A stretch of DNA of 15,096 nucleotides from JAHRAH01 sp051009015 (GTDB taxonomy: Bacteria > Pseudomonadota > Gammaproteobacteria > Tethybacterales > Persebacteraceae), in NCBI GenBank assembly GCA_051009015.1, contig JBPCWZ010000155.1, positions 1 to 15,096 of the forward strand, in the 5' to 3' direction. The position numbers and the translations under genes were made by a program. Positions 1 to 5,798 of this stretch are shown in pieces. How positions within the stretch are numbered: the stretch's first letter is position 1; every line of letters starts with the position of its first letter. Under the pieces are notes generated by a model. That model was not told the origin of the DNA, made no database searches, and worked only from the letters and a program-made list of their open reading frames with translations.

Positions 1-652
1 TCGCCAGCCACTGGTTTTTGCAACTGCGCTCAAAATAATAAAGCAAATCAAACGCTTCGGCAATGTTTTCGGCGGCAACCATCACGCCATGCCCGCGCAT
101 GACCAAAACATTCCTGTCGCCGACAACTTCCGCCAACCTCGCCGCTTCCTGCCCGGCAAGCAGCATTCCGCCAAAGTTTTCGTCATATGCCACGCGCCCG
201 TAAAACCGGCAGGCATTTTGGTCAATCGGCAACAACTTCCCATCGGCAAGGGATGCAAGCGCGGTCGCATAAGGCGAATGGGTGTGCAAAATGCACTTCG
301 CCCCGGGCAGATGACGATGCAAAAAGCCATGCAAGCACCACGCCGTCGGGTCGGGGGCGTTTTCGCCTTTCGGCGCTTCGCCATCGGCATTTAGCAACAA
401 CAAGTCGGACGCGCGCATTTGCGAAAAATGCCGCCCGGCAGGATTCATCAAAAACCGCCGCCCGCCGCTTTGATGATTATCCCCGCGGGCATTTTCGCCG
501 CCTTCGGCACTTTCGCCGCCGCCTTCGGCATCGCCGCCGTCATCAACGGCAACGCTAAAATGATTGGCAACGCCCTCATGCATATCCAGCCGCGCCGCCC
601 ACCGAAAAGCACAAGCCAATTCCTCCCGCAACAACCGCTCCCTCGCAACCAT
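1..652 (-). CDS. class II aldolase/adducin family protein, partial (3' end outside window)
   Basis: A Zn-dependent class II aldolase/adducin-fold protein, the superfamily that includes fuculose-phosphate aldolase, ribulose-phosphate epimerase and methylthioribulose-phosphate dehydratase. Members act in the cytoplasm on sugar phosphates or related hydroxy-carbonyl compounds. Visible landmarks are NHFSVAV near residue 30, FLMNPAG near 67, SQMRASDLLLL, the metal-binding HTH at residues 123-125 (ILHTHSPYATAL), and MRGHGVMV with a third histidine near 188. The ATG at 652 is the first in frame. It lies 3 bases after the expected transcription start of an extended -10 box (TGTTATGAT, 670-662), so the message may be leaderless. 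The gene is divergent from the methyltransferase at 735. Oddity: about 29 Gly/Glu/Asp-rich residues (37-65) interrupt the usual short loop between FSV and FLMNP. The exact substrate cannot be read from the sequence. Family call is secure, subfamily is not. Confidence 0.88.
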   Translation of the reverse strand, partial: MVARERLLREELACAFRWAARLDMHEGVANHFSVAVDDGGDAEGGGESAEGGENARGDNHQSGGRRFLMNPAGRHFSQMRASDLLLLNADGEAPKGENAPDPTAWCLHGFLHRHLPGAKCILHTHSPYATALASLADGKLLPIDQNACRFYGRVAYDENFGGMLLAGQEAARLAEVVGDRNVLVMRGHGVMVAAENIAEAFDLLYYFERSCKNQWLA

Positions 653-734
653 AACCCCGCCATCATAACACAACTTCGCCCCGCCTTTTTGGGCGGCATA
701 TCCGGCTTTGCTTTCTTTTGTTATAATGGAAAAA
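653..734. promoter_or_regulatory. divergent promoter region with two extended -10 boxes
   Basis: The gap between the aldolase and methyltransferase starts holds two face-away extended -10 elements. On the minus strand TGTTATGAT occupies 670-662 and points at the aldolase ATG (652). On the plus strand TGTTATAAT occupies 719-727 and points at an ATG at 735. Both put the predicted transcription start within about 3 bases of the start codon. I see no good -35 hexamer for either, which fits extended -10 promoters. Prediction only. Confidence 0.5.
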
Positions 735-2360
735 ATGGGCGTTGAGAATATTGGCGGCGGCGGTTTGCATCCGGGCGATAGTAGCGCCCCGCTTTTGACC
801 GTTCACGAGGCAAGCAAATGGGCTTCGCACCGCTTCGGGCGCGATATCACGCCCGCTAATATTGCATATCTCATCAACTACGGGCGCGTTCCAAAACTGC
901 AAACCGGCGGCGGCGCGTCTGCTGTCAGCGCGGCATCTTTGGAAACTTATTATCAATCGTGGCGCGGGCGGCGCGAACGCGCCTATAAGAGCGTGTTGGG
1001 CGATGATGTCAATTGGCGGCTGTCGTTTGAGGAGTGCAAGGAATCGGAAACGACCAAGCATGTCCACCGCCTGCACCCTTACAAGGGCAAGTTTATTCCG
1101 CAACTTGTGGAATATTTTTTGGATGCGCGCACCGATGAATTCAAAACCGGAGCGGTATTCCAAACCGGCGATATTGTGCTTGACCCGTTTTGCGGCAGCG
1201 GCACGACTCTTGTGCAAGCCGCCGAGTTGGGCATGCATGCCGTTGGCGCGGATATCTCGCACTTCAATGCCATGATAGCGAATCTGAAAACATGCCGGAT
1301 TGACCCCGCCGCCGTTGTCAAAGCCGCCGAACAAGTGGAAAGGCATATTGCAAACGATAAAAGCGGCGCGGCGGCGCGGAAGTTTGAGGAAGAACTGCTG
1401 GCGCAACTGAAAGTGTTTAATGACAAGTTTTTTCCTTCGCCGCGTTTTCGGCGGGCTGTGCGCGAAGGCAAAGTGGATGAGGAAAAATACGGCGCACAAA
1501 AAGAGCGCTTGTTTTTGCCGAAGTATTGCGCTTTGGCAAAAAAGCATGGCATCAAATCACCGCTTAGCGAAGGCGGCTTTTTGGATATTTGGTTTTTCCC
1601 ATCCGTGCGCGCCGAGATTGAAGCCGCCCGCCGCGCCATAAACGCCATCAAAGACCCGCCGATGCGCGATATGTTAAGAATGCTATTAAGCCGCGCGGCG
1701 CGGTCAAGCAGGGCGACAACGCATGCCGATTTGGCAACGCTGAAAACGCCAATAACGGAAACTTATTATTGCGCCAAGCACGGCAAAATGTGCAAGCCGC
1801 TGTTTTCCATGCTTGGCTGGTGGCGTCGTTATGCACAAGACACCGCCGGGCGTTTGGCGCAGTTTGCCAAGTTGCGAAGCGAAGCGATGCAAACTTGCAT
1901 TGCCGGCGATGCGCGCGAGTTGGATTTTTTTCGCGGTTTGGAGAATCAAACCCCGCCGCTTGCCGCGCTTGCCCGCCGCCAAAAGATACGCGGCATTTTT
2001 TCCAGCCCGCCGTATGTCGGTTTGATTGATTATCACGAGCAGCATGCTTATGCATACGAGTTATTCGGCTATCGCCGCCGCGATGATTGCGAGATAGGCG
2101 CGATGCAAAAAGGCAAAAGCCGGGCGGCGCGTGAAGAATATGCACAAGGCATCGCCGATGTGCTGATTAACTGCCGCCGCTTTATGACGCCGGATTTTGA
2201 TGTTTTTTTGGTCGCCAATGACAAGTTTAATCTTTATCCGCAAATCGCGGCGCGGGCGCGGATGGCAATTGTCAAAGAATACAAACGCCCGGTGCTTAAC
2301 CGCGCCGAAGGCAACAAAGGCGCTTATGGCGAGTCCATCTTTCATCTCAAAAACGCCTGA
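735..2360 (+). CDS. type II DNA methyltransferase (SPPY class, probably N4-cytosine)
   Basis: Modification enzyme of a type II restriction-modification pair. It transfers a methyl group from S-adenosylmethionine to a base in the recognition site, protecting host DNA from the endonuclease encoded next. The SAM-binding motif DPFCGSGTT is at residues 150-158, preceded by HPYKGKFIPQLVEYF (motif X region, 114-128). The catalytic SPPY is at 424-427, about 270 residues later. The order X, I, long target-recognition region, IV is the alpha arrangement, and SPPY suggests N4-cytosine methylation. Residues about 20-76 (LTVHEASKWASHRFGRDITP and following) look like a helix-turn-helix, which could bind the target or its own promoter. 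I chose ATG 735 because it sits one base after the start predicted from TGTTATAAT. ATG 726 is in frame, but 726-727 are the last two bases of the -10 hexamer. The stop overlaps the next ATG by one base (TGATG). Length is 541 aa. Confidence 0.85.
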   Translation: MGVENIGGGGLHPGDSSAPLLTVHEASKWASHRFGRDITPANIAYLINYGRVPKLQTGGGASAVSAASLETYYQSWRGRRERAYKSVLGDDVNWRLSFEECKESETTKHVHRLHPYKGKFIPQLVEYFLDARTDEFKTGAVFQTGDIVLDPFCGSGTTLVQAAELGMHAVGADISHFNAMIANLKTCRIDPAAVVKAAEQVERHIANDKSGAAARKFEEELLAQLKVFNDKFFPSPRFRRAVREGKVDEEKYGAQKERLFLPKYCALAKKHGIKSPLSEGGFLDIWFFPSVRAEIEAARRAINAIKDPPMRDMLRMLLSRAARSSRATTHADLATLKTPITETYYCAKHGKMCKPLFSMLGWWRRYAQDTAGRLAQFAKLRSEAMQTCIAGDARELDFFRGLENQTPPLAALARRQKIRGIFSSPPYVGLIDYHEQHAYAYELFGYRRRDDCEIGAMQKGKSRAAREEYAQGIADVLINCRRFMTPDFDVFLVANDKFNLYPQIAARARMAIVKEYKRPVLNRAEGNKGAYGESIFHLKNA

Positions 2361-3148
2361 TGCCGCTCACCGCCAAAGAAAAAACCTTCGTCAAAGCCGC
2401 GATTGCCAAATCGCTGCGGGAGAAGTTTAAGAACTACTCGCCGGACGGCAAGACGGTTATGCCCTTTCACACCCGCTTGCTCGGCAAAGACCGCATGGCG
2501 CTGTTTTCGTTTATTCAATCGCTCAACACGACATTCGGCACGGCGATATACGAGCCGGTTGCGGCGACTTTGGCGACGACCAACCGCAGTTTCCAATCGG
2601 TGGAATGCGCAAAAAAATCCGGCGGCTATATCAGTGCCGGGGCGGAAGCGGCGATTAATCAAATCACTCGCGGCTTGCAGTCCGCCGAGCGCGTGCCAAA
2701 CTTGTCGGCGGAGACGGAAGAAATCCGCCGCGTTTGTCGCCGGGGCGAAGCCATAAAAGTCAATTTGCGCCGTGCCGATGTTTATATTATCGGGCGCGAC
2801 GGTTGCCACTATCCGGTGGAAATAAAAACCGCCAAGCCAAACATAGACGGGTTTGAGAAATACAAGGACAACCTGCTGAAATGGACGGCAACGGTGCTAT
2901 ATGCGAACCCGCAAGCAAAAGTTGCGGCGACGCTTGCCATTCCCTACAACCCCGACCATCCGCAACCTTATAAACACTGGACAATGCGCGGCGTGCTGGA
3001 AAAAGGCGTGCAGATTAAAGTGGCGGATGCGTTTTGGGATTTTCTTGCCGGAAAGCCGGTGTTTGACAGTTTGCTGGATTGTTTTGAGGAAACCGGCATT
3101 GAAATGCGCGGGGAGATTGACGAATACTTTAAGCGATTCCGAATTTGA
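2360..3148 (+). CDS. type II restriction endonuclease, TdeIII/MjaII-like
   Basis: Predicted to cleave unmethylated copies of the site protected by the upstream methyltransferase. The 262-aa protein carries a PD-(D/E)xK-type active site: RADVYII with Asp140, then a short strand ending in PVEIKT with Glu154 and Lys156. I recognise the overall sequence as resembling the TdeIII/MjaII family (Pfam RE_TdeIII), whose characterised members read GGNCC; the site assignment is inference from family. The start overlaps the methyltransferase stop by one base, so the pair is translationally coupled and co-transcribed. The C-terminus is rich in aromatic and acidic residues (AFWDFL, FDSLLDCFEE). No frameshift or missing catalytic residue is seen, so the system looks intact. 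Endonuclease identity is strong from context and motif. Exact specificity is moderate. Confidence 0.82.
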   Translation: MPLTAKEKTFVKAAIAKSLREKFKNYSPDGKTVMPFHTRLLGKDRMALFSFIQSLNTTFGTAIYEPVAATLATTNRSFQSVECAKKSGGYISAGAEAAINQITRGLQSAERVPNLSAETEEIRRVCRRGEAIKVNLRRADVYIIGRDGCHYPVEIKTAKPNIDGFEKYKDNLLKWTATVLYANPQAKVAATLAIPYNPDHPQPYKHWTMRGVLEKGVQIKVADAFWDFLAGKPVFDSLLDCFEETGIEMRGEIDEYFKRFRI

Positions 3149-3157
3149 CGGTTTTTG

Positions 3158-3183
3158 TGTTATGGTCCCTCCACCAATGGAGG
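3158..3183 (+). promoter_or_regulatory. extended -10 promoter overlapping a Shine-Dalgarno-sequestering hairpin
   Basis: TGTTATGGT at 3158-3166 is an extended -10 element with a predicted start near 3173. CCTCCA (3168-3173) and TGGAGG (3178-3183) form a perfect 6-bp stem with a 4-base loop. The right arm is the Shine-Dalgarno sequence of the zinc-ribbon gene. Transcripts coming through from the restriction operon would contain both arms and hide the ribosome binding site. Transcripts started locally would lack most of the left arm. Functional reading is inference. Confidence 0.5.
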
Positions 3184-3190
3184 TATAACA

Positions 3191-3436
3191 ATGGAAACAA
3201 CCAAACAAAAACCCGTACTGCGCTGCCCCGAATGTGGCAGTAGCGAGTTTTACATGCCCGTCGACAGCGTCAATAAGGTGCGCCTTGTGGTAACCGACGA
3301 GCCGCCGTATTACGAGGACGAAGTCATATCCTCGGATGGCGAATGCGGCGAAATAAGTTGCCGCGAATGCTCGTACACATGGGACGAGGAAGAACTGGAG
3401 GAAGCCGCGATGAAACTGCACGGCACCGCGTCATAA
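3191..3436 (+). CDS. small acidic zinc-ribbon protein, function unknown
   Basis: An 81-residue protein with two CxxC knuckles: CPEC at residues 12-15 and CREC at 57-60, separated by about 40 residues. This is the layout of a zinc ribbon. Between them is an acidic, tyrosine-containing stretch (DEPPYYEDE). The C-terminus is also acidic (WDEEELEEAA), so the protein is probably cytoplasmic, and it may bind another protein rather than DNA. The start is set by GGAGG at 3179-3183, seven bases before ATG 3191. It lies 42 bases downstream of the endonuclease gene on the same strand, but with its own predicted promoter. It converges on the exported-protein gene with only 14 bases between stop codons. 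I do not recognise a named family. A link to the restriction system is possible but not shown. Confidence 0.72.
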   Translation: METTKQKPVLRCPECGSSEFYMPVDSVNKVRLVVTDEPPYYEDEVISSDGECGEISCRECSYTWDEEELEEAAMKLHGTAS

Positions 3437-3450
3437 TGGCGCGCTTTTGA

Positions 3451-4014
3451 TTATTTCGTTTGGCAGGGGGAATAATCTTTGGTGCTTATTATTTGGGCTT
3501 TTGTTAGCGTCAGGTTTTTGCCGGAGGGGAGGAGGTGATAATCTATTAAGCCGCAGCCCATTACGCCGCGATAATATCGGATGACGATGCCATTGCCATC
3601 GTCCTGTTTCCGCGCTTCTATAAACTTGTATCCCTTTGCCGCAAACAAACGCCGCCCGTCTTCGCCGAAAACTTCCGCCGATGCCGGAATGTCCATTGAG
3701 GTATCGGGGTTTTCTTCGTTGCTGTAATATCTGCCCCCCCGCAAAACCGCGCGATAGGTCGCACCGGCTATTGTCAGCGTTATCGTTCGGGCGCTTCCGT
3801 CTCTGCCGGTGGGGACAAAAACCGCCGCCAATTCCGGGTCGGCAGTGGCAAACCCGTCGTCAGATTGAATGCGCCCGTTCTCCATCCGCAGCCAGTCAAA
3901 TGTTTCGCCGCCGTCTTTGCCGTCATCGGCAAAAGCCGCGCCCGCCGCCATAACAACAACGACAAAAGCCGCCGCCGCAACTTTCATCATATTCCCTGTC
4001 GCACTTGTCATCAT
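3451..4014 (-). CDS. small exported protein, function unknown
   Basis: A 187-residue protein with a Sec signal peptide: Lys11, a hydrophobic run of Ala and Val (12-28), then cleavage after AFA29, giving a mature N-terminus DDGKDGGETF. The rest looks beta-rich (RTITLTIAGATYRAVLRGG; GIVIRYYRGVMG) and holds two cysteines (GCGLIDYH and SPCQTK near the C-terminus) that could form a disulfide in the periplasm. I do not recognise the family. GGGAGG at 4028-4023 lies eight bases before the first ATG of the ATGATG pair at 4014, which fixes the start; an upstream ATG at 4047 has no such signal. It follows the permease gene on the same strand with 41 bases between, but a terminator-like hairpin (4046-4065) separates them. 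The signal-peptide junction closely resembles that of the ankyrin protein at 5799. Confidence 0.7.
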   Translation of the reverse strand: MMTSATGNMMKVAAAAFVVVVMAAGAAFADDGKDGGETFDWLRMENGRIQSDDGFATADPELAAVFVPTGRDGSARTITLTIAGATYRAVLRGGRYYSNEENPDTSMDIPASAEVFGEDGRRLFAAKGYKFIEARKQDDGNGIVIRYYRGVMGCGLIDYHLLPSGKNLTLTKAQIISTKDYSPCQTK

Positions 4015-4045
4015 TTTCACAACCTCCCGCTTTTGATAAAACAAC

Positions 4046-4065
4046 AACCGGCATTCTAACCGGTT
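4046..4065 (-). terminator. terminator-like hairpin over the permease stop codon
   Basis: AACCGG (4046-4051) and CCGGTT (4060-4065) form a 6-bp stem with an 8-base loop. On the minus strand it is followed by GTTGTTTTAT, giving a weak U-rich tail, and it overlaps the permease stop codon (4058-4056). On the plus strand it is followed by TTT, so it might act in both directions. The loop also contains TAGAAT on the minus strand (4058-4053), a possible -10 box for the exported-protein gene. Confidence 0.4.
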
Positions 4066-5390
4066 TTTGTTTCCTTCTCCTCATTTTCGGGCAGGGCGAT
4101 ATTCAGCACAAAAGCGATAACCGCCACCGGCAACAAGCCGGTCGTCAAAAGCAACCTTGCCGTTTCCGGCAAAAACTGCACCGCCAAAGGCACCGCCTTC
4201 AAACCCATCCCGACCGAAAGCGACACCGCCAATATCACCATATTGCGCCGCGTCATCTTTACATCCGACAGCATATTCAAACCCGCCGCCGCTACCATCC
4301 CGAACATTACGATGACGCCGCCGCCCAAAACCGGCACCGGCATTGATGCGACAATTGCGCCTATCTTCGGCACCAAACCCGCCGCTATCAAAAACACCGC
4401 GCCGATGCTGACGACATGCCGGCTCATCACGCCGGTCAAACCTATCAAGCCGACATTCTGGCTGAACGAAGTATTCGGCAAACCGCCAAAAATGCCCGCG
4501 ACCGCCGTGCCGAGCCCGTCCGCCATTGTGCCGCCTGTTATTTCTTTTTTGGTTGCTTCGCGGTTTGCCCCGGCTTTGGCGACGCCGGAGATATCGCCGA
4601 CCGTCTCCACCGCCGACACCAGAGTCATCAAACAAAAACCGGCAACGGCGGCGAAAGTTATCTCAAAGCCAAAGCGAAAAGGCACAGGCGGCGCAAGCCA
4701 GCCCGCTTCGGCTATCTGCATAAACTGCACCTTGCCCATCAACAAAGCGGCGACATAACCGGCGACAAGCCCGACCAAAGCGGCGGCGGAAGTCATAAAC
4801 CCGCGGGCGAAAAACTTGATGCCGAGCGTGACAAAAACAACGACAAGCGCCATCGTCCAGTTTTCCAATGTGCCGAATATCTCCGGCTTGTTATTCATCG
4901 CCCACACGCCCCCCGCCGCATATTGGATGCCGACAGGAATAAGGGCGATGCCGATGCTTAGCACAATCAAACCGGTTATCAGGGGCGGCAGGTATTTGCG
5001 AATGCGCCCGATAACGAACATTCCGACAAGAAAATGAAAAATGCCGCCAATGACGACGCCGCCGAATATCGCCGCCATTCCCGCATTTTGGGCGATGGGA
5101 ATCATTATCGGCACGAAGGCAAAAGAAGTCCCTTGCATTATCGGCAACCGCGCGCCGATTTTGCCGATGCCGATGGTTTGCATCAGCGTCGCCAAACCGG
5201 CAAACAACACCGCCATTTGCACCATAAACACCTTTTCGGCACCGGCAAGCCCCGCCGCCCCGGCGACGATGATAGCGGGCGTGACATTGCTGGCAAACAT
5301 CGCCAAAACATGCTGCACCCCCAAAGCCGCCGCCCGCGGCAAAGGCGGCGTATAATCCGCATCCGTCAATCGCTCAGTCATATCGGCCAT
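4056..5390 (-). CDS. NCS2 (NAT) family nucleobase permease, xanthine/urate-like
   Basis: An inner-membrane proton-coupled nucleobase importer of the NCS2/NAT family. The 444-aa sequence is almost entirely hydrophobic segments, as expected for the 14-helix fold. Family landmarks align with residues studied in E. coli XanQ: GVQHVLAMF with His26, VSAVETVGD with Glu262, ADG with Asp291, and the signature QNVGLIGLTG starting at Gln311. Asp291 to Gln311 is 20 residues, as in XanQ. Gln in the signature favours purine (xanthine or urate) over uracil transporters, which usually carry Glu there. CGGAGG upstream (GGAGG at 5404-5400, nine bases before ATG 5390) supports the start. An extended -10 box TGGTATTAT lies at 5421-5413, predicting a leader of about 15 bases. 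Same strand as the exported-protein gene downstream. Substrate within purines is uncertain. Confidence 0.9.
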   Translation of the reverse strand: MADMTERLTDADYTPPLPRAAALGVQHVLAMFASNVTPAIIVAGAAGLAGAEKVFMVQMAVLFAGLATLMQTIGIGKIGARLPIMQGTSFAFVPIMIPIAQNAGMAAIFGGVVIGGIFHFLVGMFVIGRIRKYLPPLITGLIVLSIGIALIPVGIQYAAGGVWAMNNKPEIFGTLENWTMALVVVFVTLGIKFFARGFMTSAAALVGLVAGYVAALLMGKVQFMQIAEAGWLAPPVPFRFGFEITFAAVAGFCLMTLVSAVETVGDISGVAKAGANREATKKEITGGTMADGLGTAVAGIFGGLPNTSFSQNVGLIGLTGVMSRHVVSIGAVFLIAAGLVPKIGAIVASMPVPVLGGGVIVMFGMVAAAGLNMLSDVKMTRRNMVILAVSLSVGMGLKAVPLAVQFLPETARLLLTTGLLPVAVIAFVLNIALPENEEKETKTG

Positions 5391-5412
5391 AACAAAAATC
5401 CTCCGTAAGCCG

Positions 5413-5421
5413 ATAATACCA
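5413..5421 (-). promoter_or_regulatory. extended -10 promoter of the permease gene
   Basis: TGGTATTAT reads on the minus strand at 5421-5413. The predicted start is near 5406, giving a short leader that contains the GGAGG ribosome binding site. A possible -35 (TTCGGC) lies about 17 bases upstream. Prediction only. Confidence 0.45.
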
Positions 5422-5484
5422 CACCCGCCCCGAATGCCGAACTTCCGCCTTTATTTTTTGGGCGGCGGGAATTTTTTGACGGAT

Positions 5485-5513
5485 TTGGCATTTTTGGCTG
5501 GTTTTCGTGTAAT
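5485..5513 (+). promoter_or_regulatory. sigma-70-type promoter of a candidate small RNA
   Basis: TTGGCA at 5485-5490 and TGTAAT at 5508-5513 are separated by exactly 17 bases. A start seven bases after the -10 box falls at 5520, the first base of the 20-bp stem of the putative small RNA. The agreement between promoter geometry and structure boundary is the main support. Confidence 0.5.
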
Positions 5514-5519
5514 ATTGAC

Positions 5520-5650
5520 ATTGCTACAACTGACTAGTTCGCCCCTGTCGGGCGACCCTGTCAATATAAGACCGGTGCTTTGCCCGGGAATAACGGGGAC
5601 ATCCTTAACTGGTTAGTTGTAGCAATCGCCTGACATTTATGTCGGGCTTT
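5520..5650 (+). ncRNA. candidate structured small RNA, no family recognised
   Basis: The arms 5520-5539 and 5607-5626 pair as a continuous 20-bp helix. The only two departures from Watson-Crick pairing (5532/5614 and 5535/5611) are both G-U pairs, as expected for selection on RNA rather than DNA. Inside are a CGCCC/GGGCG hairpin (5540-5554), a direct repeat CCCTGTC (5543-5549 and 5556-5562), and a CCGG/CCGG hairpin (5572-5587). An 8-bp hairpin with a 4-base loop at 5628-5647 followed by TTT could end transcription, giving about 130 nt. It does not match the core motifs I know for 6S, SRP, RNase P, tmRNA or common riboswitches. Alternatives are a small inverted-repeat element, though I see no flanking target duplication, or a leader of the ankyrin gene. 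The closed helix and independent terminator favour a free RNA. Confidence 0.5.
5628..5650 (+). terminator. terminator-like hairpin after the candidate small RNA
   Basis: GCCTGACA (5628-5635) pairs with TGTCGGGC (5640-5647) through eight pairs including one G-U, with loop TTTA. Only three T residues follow, so it would be a weak factor-independent terminator. Confidence 0.4.
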
Positions 5651-5734
5651 GGCTGATACACAACCGGAGAAGACAATGAAAACACAACTGAAAATGATGC
5701 TGACAGCGGCGATTATCGCCATCGGGCGGGGCTA

Positions 5735-5743
5735 TGCTATGAT
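5735..5743 (+). promoter_or_regulatory. extended -10 promoter inside the 5' region of the ankyrin gene
   Basis: TGCTATGAT at 5735-5743 is an extended -10 element. It predicts a start near 5750, downstream of the possible long-form ATG at 5676 and about 49 bases before ATG 5799. This favours the shorter protein, at least from this promoter. Confidence 0.4.
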
Positions 5744-5798
5744 AGTGCCGTGCGACAACCCACCGCATCCGGCAAAACAAAACAAACGGAAAACAACA

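Noticed and set aside
663..1547. Long minus-strand open frame (294 codons) opposite the methyltransferase
   Set aside because: It is the complement of a gene with clear SAM-binding and SPPY motifs. Its translation has no recognisable domain and is rich in Arg, His and Phe, typical of antisense frames in this GC-rich DNA.
5434..5616. Plus-strand open frame of 60 codons in the permease-ankyrin gap
   Set aside because: It runs through the promoter and stem of the candidate small RNA, has no ribosome binding site, and its sequence is explained better by RNA structure.
5520..5626. Miniature inverted-repeat transposable element
   Set aside because: The arms are TIR-like, but I see no adjacent target duplication. 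The mismatches are G-U compatible, and promoter and terminator line up with the structure, so an RNA gene is preferred, though not proven.
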